A DNA stretch of 17,350 nucleotides, taken from assembly GCA_034430155.1 (NCBI GenBank), contig DAOUET010000143.1, forward strand, positions 1 to 17,350, read 5' to 3'. Positions within the stretch are counted from its first letter, which is position 1, and the number at the start of each line of letters is the position of its first letter. The position numbers and the translations under genes are program-made. The notes under the pieces were generated by a model. That model had not been told where the DNA came from, did no database searches, and worked only from the letters and a program-made list of their open reading frames with translations. Positions 6,433-14,636 of this stretch are shown here, piece by piece. The DNA comes from DAOUET01 sp034430155. GTDB taxonomy: Bacteria; Chloroflexota; Anaerolineae; Anaerolineales; UBA4823.

Positions 6433-7135
6433 CCCGAGCTTAATTCCTGCCTCCCCCAACCTGGAAATCGAAATGGCCCTCTGGAAGGCCGACGTTCCAC
6501 ACCTTGCTGGCATTGATGAAGCCGGTCGGGGTGCCCTGGCTGGACCAGTCGCTGCCGCCGCCTTGATCCTGCCCCCGGACCCATCCATAATCCGTCATCT
6601 CGCGGGTGTTCGTGATTCCAAGCAGCTCACCCCTCATCAAAGGGAAGGTTGGTCGATAAAGTTGCCTCGCCTGGTTTTATCATGCGGGATTGGGTTTGCC
6701 TCATCAGCCGAAATCGATAGATACGGCATTGTACCTGCGACCCAACTTGCAGCTGAACGAGCTTTGGCATCCTTATCCGTTTGGCCCCAACATCTGCTGC
6801 TCGATTATTTATTCTTACCCAACACTGACATCCCGCAAACTTCCCTCATCAAAGGCGACGCCCGTTCTCTGAGCATTGCGGCGGCTTCGATACTTGCCAA
6901 AACCGCCCGGGACGCCTTGATGTCTGAGCTGGATACCCGTTATCCGGTTTATGGATTTTCCGTCCATAAAGGTTATTGTACCGCCAGGCACGTTGAGGCC
7001 CTGGAACGCTGGGGGCCTTCCCCTATTCACCGGCACACTTTCCAGCCTGTCACCACTCTGGAGAGCCGCACCTTAGCCTTTAAACCTGCTCTTACTCACA
7101 CTAGCCATCTCAAGGAGCTTTCGAATGAAACTTGA
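6416..7135 (+). CDS. rnhB: ribonuclease HII
   Basis: The enzyme cuts the RNA strand of RNA-DNA hybrids and removes misincorporated ribonucleotides. All family motifs are present in 239 residues: GIDEAGRGALAGP with catalytic D34 and E35, the DSKQL motif, D130 in HLLLDYL, and D148 in IKGDARSLSIAAASILAK. The spacing of the last two aspartates (18) matches E. coli RNase HII. Further conserved blocks are YGFSVHKGY and HRHTFQP near the C-terminus. GAGGT lies 5 bases before the ATG, inside the end of the glycosyltransferase gene. The C-terminus extends about 25 residues past the usual end and overlaps the peptidase gene by 11 bases. Confidence 0.97.
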   Translation: MTARFDPSLIPASPNLEIEMALWKADVPHLAGIDEAGRGALAGPVAAAALILPPDPSIIRHLAGVRDSKQLTPHQREGWSIKLPRLVLSCGIGFASSAEIDRYGIVPATQLAAERALASLSVWPQHLLLDYLFLPNTDIPQTSLIKGDARSLSIAAASILAKTARDALMSELDTRYPVYGFSVHKGYCTARHVEALERWGPSPIHRHTFQPVTTLESRTLAFKPALTHTSHLKELSNET

Positions 7136-9065
7136 AAGAATTCGTCGTCAGTACGGTCTGTGGGATAGTCCGATCTCGCCTATCAGCCTGGCGCGCGGTA
7201 TTACCTTTTCCGATGTCGCCTGGGATCACGATGGAACTTTGGTATGGCGCGAAGGTCGCTCAGATCGAGGTGTGCTCGTCGTCCACAGGCCGGACGATCA
7301 TGCTCCTCGCGACCTCAACAGCGAACTCTCCATTCGCGCCCGGGTTGGCTATGGCGGCGGTGATTTCACGGTCGGCCACGGTCAGACTTATTTCGTCGAG
7401 GCTGACTCCGGGCGTATTTACCGTCAACCCCTTTCCTCTGGAAAATCTCAACCTCTCACGCCGGCTTTTGGCGCCTTTGCTTCTCCCTCCCTTTCACCTG
7501 ATGGAAGTTGGTTGGCATTTGTGCATACCTATGAAGGGCAGGATAGCCTGGGAATCGTAGACTCTGGCGGGAATTTTTGGCCGGGGAAATTAGTCTCGGG
7601 CGACGACTTCTATATGCAGCCTACCTGGCATCCTGATGGCACACGCCTGGCCTGGATCGCCTGGAACCATCCCAATATGCCCTGGGATGGCTGCTGCATA
7701 CGGATGGGCACCTTGAGCTTTCCTGAGAAGGGCCTACCGTTCCTGGTGGAAATTACTACTCTGGCGGGGGATCAATCCACCTCGGTATTCCAACCCGAGT
7801 TTTCCCCAGACGGGCGCTATCTGGCTTTTGTTTCCGATTCCACTGGCTGGTGGCAGCTCTACCTGCACGACCTGTCCAGCGGACACCAACGCCAGCTGAC
7901 CTCCTTCCAGGCCGATCACGGTGAACCGGCCTGGGTGCAGGGTTTGCGAACTTATGCCTTCAGCCCGGATGGTCAAGCCCTTTTCTACCTGCGCAACCAG
8001 GCCGGTTTTGCCAGCTTGTGGCGCCTGGATATTGCCTCCGGAGCGCATCACCACCTGCCCCTTGACGATTCCTACACCTGGCTGGAGCAAATCGCCGTCG
8101 CCCCCCAACAGGATATTGATGGCCAGGCCCGTCTCGCTTTGCTGGCCTCCGGGGGCCAGACGCCTGCCCGGATGATCACCTTTGCCATCCCGCTCACCGT
8201 TGATGATAATCCTCCAGCTCAAATCCCTTCCCAAATCCGAGCTCGGTCATCAGCTGAAGACATCCCGCTTCACACCTATTCCCTGCCAGAGGATCTCACC
8301 TGGCAAGGGTTGGATGGCGGCGATGTTTTTGGCATCTATTACCCTGCTCATAACGAGGCTTTTGAGGGCCTGGCTTTGCCCCCTCTCGTCGTTCTGATTC
8401 ACGGGGGACCGACTAGCCAACGGCGGGCTTCCTTCAACCCTCAAGCCCAGTTCTTTGCTACCCGGGGTTACGCCGTCCTGGAAGTTAATTACCGTGGCAG
8501 TACTGGCTATGGTCGTCAGTATTGGGAAGCTCTCAAAAGTAACTGGGGGATATATGACGTCCAAGACGCCGTCAGCGGCGCTGACCATCTCTCGAAAACG
8601 GGTAAAGTCGATGGTTCCCGCCTGGTCATCATGGGGGGTAGCGCCGGTGGCTATACCGTTCTACAGGCTCTCGAGCACCACCCGGGGTTTTTCAAGGCTG
8701 GCATCTGCCTCTACGGCGTTGCTAACCAGTTTACCCTGGCAGCCGAGACCCACAAATTCGAACAACATTATCTCGACACCCTCTTGGGTCCCCTGCCCCA
8801 GGCCTCCAACCTCTACCGGGAGCGATCTCCCATCTTCCAGGCTGACAGGATCGTGGATCCCATCGCGGTTTTTCAGGGAGAAGACGATCAGGTCGTGCCG
8901 CGCGCCCAATCAGATGAGATCGTCGCCTCGCTCAAACGGCGGGGCGTCCCCTACGAGTATCACCTTTACCCGGGCGAAGGGCACGGCTTTCGCAAAACCG
9001 AAACTATCGAAGATTTTTATCGAAGCGTAGAAAAATTCTTGAAACAATACGTGATCTTTGCTTGA
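7125..9065 (+). CDS. S9 family serine peptidase (prolyl oligopeptidase/acylaminoacyl peptidase type)
   Basis: This 646-residue protein has the two-part plan of S9 peptidases: an N-terminal beta-propeller (about 25-360) with repeated SPDG blade motifs at residues 124, 227 and 280, and a C-terminal alpha/beta-hydrolase domain (about 385-646). The catalytic triad is visible: nucleophile S506 in GGSAGG, D588 in GEDDQVVP, and H620 in GEGHGF. The oxyanion strand is HGGPTSQ. Such enzymes cleave short peptides, with the propeller limiting access. No signal peptide is present, so it acts in the cytoplasm. AAGGAG lies 8 bases before ATG 7125, within the rnhB end, so the two are likely co-translated. 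Exact peptide preference cannot be read from sequence. Confidence 0.95.
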   Translation: MKLERIRRQYGLWDSPISPISLARGITFSDVAWDHDGTLVWREGRSDRGVLVVHRPDDHAPRDLNSELSIRARVGYGGGDFTVGHGQTYFVEADSGRIYRQPLSSGKSQPLTPAFGAFASPSLSPDGSWLAFVHTYEGQDSLGIVDSGGNFWPGKLVSGDDFYMQPTWHPDGTRLAWIAWNHPNMPWDGCCIRMGTLSFPEKGLPFLVEITTLAGDQSTSVFQPEFSPDGRYLAFVSDSTGWWQLYLHDLSSGHQRQLTSFQADHGEPAWVQGLRTYAFSPDGQALFYLRNQAGFASLWRLDIASGAHHHLPLDDSYTWLEQIAVAPQQDIDGQARLALLASGGQTPARMITFAIPLTVDDNPPAQIPSQIRARSSAEDIPLHTYSLPEDLTWQGLDGGDVFGIYYPAHNEAFEGLALPPLVVLIHGGPTSQRRASFNPQAQFFATRGYAVLEVNYRGSTGYGRQYWEALKSNWGIYDVQDAVSGADHLSKTGKVDGSRLVIMGGSAGGYTVLQALEHHPGFFKAGICLYGVANQFTLAAETHKFEQHYLDTLLGPLPQASNLYRERSPIFQADRIVDPIAVFQGEDDQVVPRAQSDEIVASLKRRGVPYEYHLYPGEGHGFRKTETIEDFYRSVEKFLKQYVIFA

Positions 9066-9125
9066 TTTCCCGGAACGGGATAACCAGCTGCTTAATCCAT
9101 TTTTGGTCTTCATGGATGTCTTCCT

Positions 9126-10319
9126 ATGAAAACCACCCTTTTGGGGCTCCTATTGAAACCGCATAGATACTTCTACGCCATAAACCCCCGGTTTTCTCCA
9201 AATAAGGGGCGCAAAGTGAGGTTGAAATTCTTCCCCTCTCTATTGGGGGTCATCCTGATTTCATTCGGATTGCTTGCTTTTATCAACGCCCTCAGTGGCG
9301 ATCCTCTGCCCCTGTTCACCGATAACTTAGCTGCCTCCGCTCCCTCTACCCAGGTCACTATTATGGAGCAGGCTCTCCTGGATCGTATTAATACCGCCGG
9401 CCTTTCGATCGACCTCTCCATCTATGGCTTTAACCGGGCCTCCATCCGCCAGGCGCTCATCGCCGCCCATGACCGTGGTGTTGTAGTCCGCATGGTCGCA
9501 GATAATGACGCCATGAACGACCCGGAATACGCCGCCGCCTTCATCGCCTTACAGGACGCCGGCATCCCTATCGTGAACGATGCGCGCGCCTCTACCATGC
9601 ATAACAAATTTTTCATCGTTGATGGTCAGGTCGTGTGGACAGGCTCAACCAATATCACCGACACAGGCTTTACCTTCAACCACAACAACACCCTGGTCTT
9701 CACTTCAACCCAGCTGGCAGACATATACACCCTTGAATTTGACGAAATGTACCTCGACCACCTCTTTGGGACTCACAAAACGGATAATACCGCTCACACC
9801 ATTACTTACCGCGGCACTCCCCTGGAGATTTATTTCTCTCCCAGCGATGGAGCTCTGGACGAAATCATCTCTGAGGTAGGGACCGCCTCGCAGGACATCT
9901 ATTTCAGCATATTTGTCTTCACCGACCCGGCTTTACGAGATGCCCTGCTGGATAGAAAGCAGGCCGGAGTGACCATCGTCGGCCTGTGGGACAAGCTCGG
10001 GGCTGGCAATCCAGCTTCCGTTGACGAGGCCTTATGTGCCGCTGGTATTCCCATCAAGATCGAAGACCTTGGCGGCAAATTGCATAACAAATTCATGCTC
10101 ATCGATGTAGCTGGCCCTTCTCCCCGCCTGGTGACCGGCAGCATGAACTGGAGCGCCTCGGGTGCCCATGCTAACGACGAAAACACCATTATCTACCATG
10201 ATGGCGCCACCGCCCAGACTTACCTGGCTGCTTTTCAATCGCTGTACAATGCTCTCGGTCCAGATACCCTCTGTCTTGAAAGCACGAAGCGCTTCATCCC
10301 GCTGGTCTTCAGCCCGTAA
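9126..10319 (+). CDS. membrane-anchored phospholipase D-like protein with two HKD motifs
   Basis: The 397-residue product has a basic N-terminus, one hydrophobic helix at about 37-55 (signal anchor or signal peptide), and two tandem PLD-like domains. The first HKD motif is HNKFFIVD (H159, K161, D166) followed by GSTNIT; the second is HNKFMLID (H320, K322, D327) followed by GSMNWS. Both are complete, so one bilobal active site should form. The family includes phospholipases, cardiolipin synthases and Nuc-type endonucleases. The lack of further membrane helices and the closely spaced motifs favour an extracytoplasmic nuclease or phospholipase. No clear ribosome-binding site precedes ATG 9126. 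It stands 60 bases after the peptidase gene. Confidence 0.92.
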   Translation: MKTTLLGLLLKPHRYFYAINPRFSPNKGRKVRLKFFPSLLGVILISFGLLAFINALSGDPLPLFTDNLAASAPSTQVTIMEQALLDRINTAGLSIDLSIYGFNRASIRQALIAAHDRGVVVRMVADNDAMNDPEYAAAFIALQDAGIPIVNDARASTMHNKFFIVDGQVVWTGSTNITDTGFTFNHNNTLVFTSTQLADIYTLEFDEMYLDHLFGTHKTDNTAHTITYRGTPLEIYFSPSDGALDEIISEVGTASQDIYFSIFVFTDPALRDALLDRKQAGVTIVGLWDKLGAGNPASVDEALCAAGIPIKIEDLGGKLHNKFMLIDVAGPSPRLVTGSMNWSASGAHANDENTIIYHDGATAQTYLAAFQSLYNALGPDTLCLESTKRFIPLVFSP

Positions 10320-10439
10320 GAAAATAAACCAGCTGGCTCGGGTGTTTGCCTTTCGGCCAGAACCCCACCCCATCTCGAATTTAGTACACCCAAAAAGGCA
10401 AAATGGTGTTTATTAAGGTAGCGATCATGGAGGTTCATC

Positions 10440-10468
10440 TTCAACAGCTATTCGTAATTGGTTATTCT
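10440..10468 (+). promoter_or_regulatory. weak candidate promoter of the transporter pair
   Basis: TTCAAC (10440-10445) and TATTCT (10463-10468) are separated by 17 bases, 35 bases before the transporter ATG. The -35 match is poor. The 184-base gap after the phospholipase D-like gene makes a separate promoter likely. Confidence 0.3.
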
Positions 10469-10503
10469 TAGTGTTTTCAAACAAACGCTCGGGAGGTATT
10501 TCG

Positions 10504-10887
10504 ATGTTCCACCTAAACTTGCGCACTGATATCCAGGTGGTTACTGCCCGCCTGGGCTGGTTAGCGCTGGCGTTGATCGCCGGAAACCTGCTTTTCAACA
10601 TCGTCGCTAACGCCAGCTTCAAGCTGTCCGCTGAGAGCCCAAACCTGCACGGCTTTCTCGTCTGGCAGGTCATCGGCAACCTATCAGGCTTCATCACCGT
10701 CATCACCTTGACCTGGCTCTTGCGCTATATTCCCTTGAATGTCGCTTTCCCGGTCACCACCGGCTTGGCCGTGATCGGCGTCCAGATAATCGCTGGCGGT
10801 TTCTTATTTAGAGAAGATCTTTCTGCAGGGCAATGGCTTGGAACTGTCTTAGTGGTAGCTGGCATTGCCCTGATTAGCGGCAGGTAA
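10504..10887 (+). CDS. small four-helix transporter of the DMT/SMR type
   Basis: From ATG 10504, which has GGGAGG 7 bases upstream, the protein has 127 residues and four hydrophobic helices. An upstream in-frame ATG at 10471 lacks a ribosome-binding site. The last two helices, with the signature NVAFPVTTGLAVIGVQ and FREDLSAGQWLGTVLVVAGI, match small multidrug resistance and EamA-like half transporters, which work as dimers. In EmrE-type exporters an essential glutamate sits in helix 1; the aligned position here is N32, so proton-coupled drug export of the EmrE type is unlikely. A lipid-linked sugar or other amphiphile carrier, as in ArnE/ArnF, is possible. It is followed one base later by the YkoP-like gene. 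Confidence 0.85.
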   Translation: MFHLNLRTDIQVVTARLGWLALALIAGNLLFNIVANASFKLSAESPNLHGFLVWQVIGNLSGFITVITLTWLLRYIPLNVAFPVTTGLAVIGVQIIAGGFLFREDLSAGQWLGTVLVVAGIALISGR

Positions 10888-10888
10888 T

Positions 10889-11473
10889 GTGCGCGCCCTT
10901 ATCCGCCTTTTAGACGCCTTTTTGCGCGGTAAATACGGCGTTTTTGAATTCAGCCAGGATAGCGATTGCCTGCTGCGCCTCCAGGTCACCACTGCTCCCC
11001 ACTCCCTAAACTTCCCCGACCAGGTTGTGACGGATGGGGAACCGGTGTTGGCGCTGCACCTCTGGAATGAACATGTTTTGACGGTATCCCCGGATGGGCT
11101 TGACCTGGCTTGGGCAAAATCCATGCAACGCTCCTTTGTCAAATCCCTGCATTCCGCCGCCGGTTACCTGCAATCTAATCCGGAGTTGGCGGAGATACGC
11201 GCCGTCGGCGGTGCCTCCGCCCTGCTCTATCCGGGTGGTGGCGTTGGTGGTATTAAGCTGATGAACAGGCTAGGATTTATCGTGGTCCCCTACCACAGCT
11301 CTTTAGGGCGCCTCGGCGAATTTTGGGAGAACTTTTATTCATGGATGCTGATTTTTGCTTACAATCCTGGCGATCTGCGCTACCGCCATTTCTGGGCACT
11401 CCATCGCACTGAGATCTGGATGCTGGCTGATGAATTTATTCAGCGCTATGCCCATAAGGACGTAAGCGCCTGA
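10889..11473 (+). CDS. YkoP-like uncharacterised protein
   Basis: The start is GTG 10889, directly after the transporter stop (TAATGTG), so the pair is probably translationally coupled. The 194-residue protein has no signal peptide or membrane helix. It resembles the Bacillus YkoP domain: an N-terminal helix, then VFEFSQDSDCLLRLQV, the block DGEPVLALHLWNEH, and a helical C-terminal half ending in RTEIWMLADEF. The resemblance is by memory of the pattern, so the assignment is tentative. YkoP-type proteins often neighbour glycosyltransferase, deacetylase or transporter genes, which fits the pairing here and hints at envelope glycolipid metabolism. It ends 12 bases before the convergent YkvA pseudogene, without a clear terminator. 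Confidence 0.8.
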   Translation: MRALIRLLDAFLRGKYGVFEFSQDSDCLLRLQVTTAPHSLNFPDQVVTDGEPVLALHLWNEHVLTVSPDGLDLAWAKSMQRSFVKSLHSAAGYLQSNPELAEIRAVGGASALLYPGGGVGGIKLMNRLGFIVVPYHSSLGRLGEFWENFYSWMLIFAYNPGDLRYRHFWALHRTEIWMLADEFIQRYAHKDVSA

Positions 11474-11485
11474 CTCACTTAAAAT

Positions 11486-12041
11486 TCACTTGTTGTGATT
11501 TGGCATGTGTTCGAAACCGATATACCACAGCACCAGCTCGCGTTTATCCCCAATCAGCTCTTTCTCTTGAGAGAGAATCTCTTCTACCAGAGGGATGATA
11601 GACAGTTCTCCCTCCCAGTTTTCCTCCAGGATCTCATCGCTTTCCAACAAATCTCGCAGGTGATTGGCAACATAGGCGCAAAAGAAGATGTCAGGCTCTC
11701 TGGGATTTGCCGTGATGGGCTAGATATCTAGATATGTGGGGGTGTTGGGCGGACTGCGCCCAACACCCCCACATCTAACCTTTACCACGGGGATTCCCAA
11801 AGATTCAGATATCATCTAAATAGCCATAGGGTCCTTCCAGATCTTCTGGCATGATATCGCTTGGAAGGATGAAATAAGCAATGGCTGCAACTACCAACGG
11901 TCGGTATCACCCGGGCAGGTTCGGATCTTCCAACAAATTCGTCAACAAACGGTAGAGTTCCGGTGCCTGACAGATCCGGTGGTTGTGTCGGCCTCCATAG
12001 CTGGCGATTTCCTCCCATAACAGCTGTTCAAAATCTATCAT
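11486..12041 (-). pseudogene. YkvA/DUF1232 family gene, broken by a nonsense codon and a repeat insertion
   Basis: On the minus strand a start at ATG 12041 has AGGAGAGG 4 to 11 bases upstream. The frame reads MIDFEQLLWEEIASYGGRH and continues to ...LEDPNLPG, meets TGA at 11906-11904 (probably CGA arginine once), and resumes in the same frame with PLVVAAIAYFILPSDIMPED and GYLDDI. That is the DUF1232 core (aa-Y-hydrophobic-P-x-D-x-x-P ... G-Y-x-D-D). At GYLDD the frame is cut by repeat copy C (11694-11807). It resumes from 11692 as DIFFCAYVANHLRDL and runs 68 more codons to TGA 11486. Removing the repeat and one target copy restores GYLDDIFFCAYVANH exactly. The family's function is unknown. The gene is dead by two independent lesions. 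Confidence 0.85.
11694..11807. mobile_element. hairpin repeat copy C, a MITE-like insertion in the YkvA gene
   Basis: The 114-bp element is flanked by GATGTCA (11687-11693) and GATATCA (11808-11814), a 7-bp direct repeat with one mismatch that fits a target-site duplication. Its ends are imperfect inverted repeats: TCTCTGGGATTTGCCGTG on the left and the complement of CCACGGGGATTCCCAAAGA on the right. The centre is a perfect 18-bp stem (11734-11751 with 11757-11774) around a 5-base loop. It has no coding capacity, so it would need a transposase acting from elsewhere. Copy D matches its left 68 bases with a single difference. Confidence 0.85.
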
Positions 12042-12347
12042 CACACCTCTCCTGGGGAAAAGCTGCCCATCTGCTAACAGGCTCACTTGGCTGGTTGCTG
12101 CGCTTATGGTGGTTTCCTCGAGTGGGATTTCGGATAACTACTTTGTCGATTGTCAAAACCCGGCTGAGTTACACGACTCGGTTTAGTACAAAATAAAACC
12201 AGCGTCAAATGACCCCTTAAGGACTTCTTTAGATTTGTGACCTTTTCTTAATGCATTAAAAAGAAATCGTGCCTTCGGCGCGGTTGGCAAAGCATCTGCT
12301 CGCCTGTTGCGGGGCACGATTGAATTAATCTAACCAGCCTTATAAGC
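12042..12347. other. intergenic region between the YkvA pseudogene and the dehydrogenase operon
   Basis: No gene is visible. Its right end holds the operon's terminator-like hairpin (12258-12321). The rest would be the promoter region of the YkvA gene; an exact TTGACA occurs on the minus strand near 12151-12156, but no -10 box lies at a suitable distance, so I do not call a promoter. Confidence 0.5.
12258..12321 (-). terminator. terminator-like hairpin of the dehydrogenase operon
   Basis: On the minus strand, 26 bases after the E2 stop codon, AATCGTGCC (12321-12313) pairs with GGCACGATT (12273-12265), followed by TCTTTTT. The 39-base loop can form inner pairing (GGC with GCC). Direction and T-tract fit intrinsic termination of the operon; the large loop is atypical. 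Confidence 0.6.
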
Positions 12348-13634
12348 TCAAATCATCAGTCGCAGCGGTTCTTCTAGATATTTTGCCAGGGTCTGTAGGA
12401 ATTGAGCCCCATCGGCACCATCACTAACCCGGTGGTCTACTGAAAGGGTGGTGCTCATGCGTAATCCTGGTTTGATTTCTCCCTCCACCACCACTGCCAC
12501 TTCCCTCACCGCTCCAACCGCCAGTATGGCTGCTTCCGGGGGGTTAATGATCGCCGTGAAATGCTCTACACCGAACATTCCCAGATTGCTGACGGTGAAG
12601 GTGGATCCTTCGATGTCCTCAGGGCGAACCTTTCCTTGCCTCACCCGACCAGCCATTAACTTCAATTCGGCAGAGATCAAACGCAAGGGTTTCCGGTCGC
12701 AGTCGTGGCTAACCACCGTCAGCAGACCATTATCAGTTGCTACAGCCACGCCAACGTTGATCTGCCCGTGTTGCAGGATCTCACCTTCCTTCTCATCAAG
12801 GGAAGCGTTCAGGCTGGGGTGTTCCCTGAGTGCTAAGGCTACTGCCTTGACGATATAATCGTTGACCGATGTTTTTTCCCCTTCTGGCAGCATGGCGTTG
12901 ATCTGTTTGCGCAATTCCATCACGGCTGCCATGTCATAAACGTGGGTGACGAAAATATGCGGCACATTTTGGGTGGAGGCGGTCATCCGCCTGCCGATGG
13001 TAGCTCTCAGGCGGCTCAATGGAATCTGCCGGTCGAGCTGTGGTTCACTAACCATTACCGGCATACCCATCGGTAAACCTTCCACGACCGCCGGCTTGGC
13101 TTCCTGGTAAGCTTCAATATCGGCCTTGATGATCCTTCCCCGGGGACCCGAACCTGAGACCTTCAATAAATTGATGCCCCTTTCTTCGGCCATCCGGTGA
13201 GCTAGCGGGGAAGCCCGGACGCCTTCAGGCAGTTGCCCCGCCTCTGCAACTGCTTCCACTCCCACCACTTCAGGTTTTTCAGGCCCGGCTTGTTCGGGAG
13301 TTGCTTCTTTAACCGCTTCCCCTTTACCCAGGTCTACCTTCTCTTCTTCCCCTGCTTTTTCGCTACCTACTAGAGATTCAAAATCGATCTGCTCTTCCTT
13401 TTCACCAATTATTGCGATTGCTTCTCCCACGGGAATGGTGGTACCCTCTTCGATCATATGGCGCCGGACGACTCCTGAAAAGGAAGACTCGACCTCGATG
13501 GTGGCTTTATCTGTTTCGATCTCTGCTAAAACCGCCCCCTTCTCAACCGGTTCATCTTCAGAGATAACCCAGCGCACCAAGGTACCTTCTGCCATATCAA
13601 AACCCAATTTTGGCATGCTGACTACCTTAGCCAT
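12348..13634 (-). CDS. pdhC: dihydrolipoamide acetyltransferase, E2 of the pyruvate (2-oxo acid) dehydrogenase complex
   Basis: The 428-residue protein carries the full E2 layout. One lipoyl domain spans 1-78 with the lipoylated lysine K43 in ETDKATIE. An acidic, proline- and alanine-rich linker follows, then the E3/E1-binding domain at 139-175 (ASPLAHRMAEERGI, GPRGRIIKADIEAY), a second linker, and the acyltransferase domain at 203-428 with the active-site motif DHRVSDG (H401, D405). It moves the acyl group from the E1-generated lipoyl arm to coenzyme A. AAGGAGG lies 7 to 13 bases upstream, and its ATG shares a base with the E1 beta stop (TAATG), so translation is coupled. Whether the substrate is pyruvate or a branched-chain 2-oxo acid is not certain from sequence; pyruvate is the usual case for this gene order. 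Confidence 0.95.
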   Translation of the reverse strand: MAKVVSMPKLGFDMAEGTLVRWVISEDEPVEKGAVLAEIETDKATIEVESSFSGVVRRHMIEEGTTIPVGEAIAIIGEKEEQIDFESLVGSEKAGEEEKVDLGKGEAVKEATPEQAGPEKPEVVGVEAVAEAGQLPEGVRASPLAHRMAEERGINLLKVSGSGPRGRIIKADIEAYQEAKPAVVEGLPMGMPVMVSEPQLDRQIPLSRLRATIGRRMTASTQNVPHIFVTHVYDMAAVMELRKQINAMLPEGEKTSVNDYIVKAVALALREHPSLNASLDEKEGEILQHGQINVGVAVATDNGLLTVVSHDCDRKPLRLISAELKLMAGRVRQGKVRPEDIEGSTFTVSNLGMFGVEHFTAIINPPEAAILAVGAVREVAVVVEGEIKPGLRMSTTLSVDHRVSDGADGAQFLQTLAKYLEEPLRLMI

Positions 13635-14605
13635 TACAACACCTCCTTGACGGCTTTGACAATGTCTTCCACTTGGGGCAAAGCCATCTGTTCCAAATTA
13701 CGGTTGTAAGGTAGGGGTACTTCTTTCTGTGCCACGCGCTTGATGGGTGCGTCCACATAGTCGAGCGCCTGCTCGTAGATGCGAGCGGCCACCTCTGCTC
13801 CCACCCCGTAAGACAACCAGCCCTCCTCAACCAGTACAGCCCGGTTGGTTTTCTTAAAGGATTCGATTACCGGTTCCATATCGAGCGGTCGCAGAGATCT
13901 CAGATCGATGATTTCCGCCTCTATACCATCCTTTGAGAGTTGCTCAGCTGCCTTCGTAGATAGATCAACCATCTTGCTGTAGGTCACGATAGTTACATCC
14001 CTGCCAGGGCGGTGGACTCTTGATTTTCCTAATGGAGTTGTGTATTCCCCATCGGGCACTTCCCCCCGTAATTGGTAAAGCGTCGCGTTTTCAATGAAAA
14101 GAATGGGGTCATCCGAACGAATTGCAGATTTGAGCATGCCTTTGGCGTCCGCAGGCGTGCCCGGGGAAACCACTTTCAGCCCTGGGAAATGGGCGAAAAT
14201 TACATCCGGTGTTTGAGAATGGGTGGCTGCTAGCTGCCGGCCGCCCCCACCTGGCGCTCGGATAACTAATGGGAGTCTGAATTGCCCGCCAAACATATAA
14301 TGAAGTTTGGCAGCCTCATTGACAATATGGTCCATGGCAACAAAGGCGAAATTGATCGTCATCAACTCCGCCACCGGCCGCAATCCCGTCAATGCCGCGC
14401 CGATGGCTGACCCTACGATCACAGCCTCCGAGATAGGCGTATCCCGCACCCGCTTTTCCCCAAAATGATCGTAAAATCCTTTAGTAACAGCATAAGTTCC
14501 CCCCCAAACCCCCACTTCCTCCCCCATGATAAAAACGCGCTCGTCTCGTTCCATTTCTTCCCACAAGGCCTGGGAAATCGCCTCCCGCATGGTTATTCTA
14601 GCCAT
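13634..14605 (-). CDS. pdhB: 2-oxo acid (pyruvate) dehydrogenase E1 component, beta subunit
   Basis: This 323-residue subunit matches the usual length. The N-terminal pyrimidine-binding transketolase domain begins MARITMREAISQAL; the glutamate that activates the thiamine cofactor is in MGEEVG (E29/E30). Family blocks include RVRDTPISEA, RAPGGGGRQLAATHSQ, FPGLKVVSPGTPADAKG and the C-terminal transketolase domain with IDLRSLRPLD. With the alpha subunit it forms the alpha2beta2 E1 that decarboxylates the oxo acid and acylates the lipoyl arm of E2. GAGG lies 9 bases before the ATG, and 31 bases separate it from the alpha-subunit stop. Confidence 0.97.
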   Translation of the reverse strand: MARITMREAISQALWEEMERDERVFIMGEEVGVWGGTYAVTKGFYDHFGEKRVRDTPISEAVIVGSAIGAALTGLRPVAELMTINFAFVAMDHIVNEAAKLHYMFGGQFRLPLVIRAPGGGGRQLAATHSQTPDVIFAHFPGLKVVSPGTPADAKGMLKSAIRSDDPILFIENATLYQLRGEVPDGEYTTPLGKSRVHRPGRDVTIVTYSKMVDLSTKAAEQLSKDGIEAEIIDLRSLRPLDMEPVIESFKKTNRAVLVEEGWLSYGVGAEVAARIYEQALDYVDAPIKRVAQKEVPLPYNRNLEQMALPQVEDIVKAVKEVL

Positions 14606-14636
14606 AATTTCCTCATTTCACTTTCGAGAACTGTAT

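Noticed and set aside
5685..9092. Similar 16-mers after two gene stops (GGGGTAACCAGCTCCT at 5685 and GGGATAACCAGCTGCT at 9077)
   Set aside because: Only 14 of 16 bases agree, with no pairing or wider similarity; likely chance or a weak ribosome-binding context.
11495..11731. A 78-codon plus-strand open frame after the YkoP-like gene
   Set aside because: It is the antisense of the YkvA pseudogene's C-terminal part, whose minus-strand reading fits a known family.
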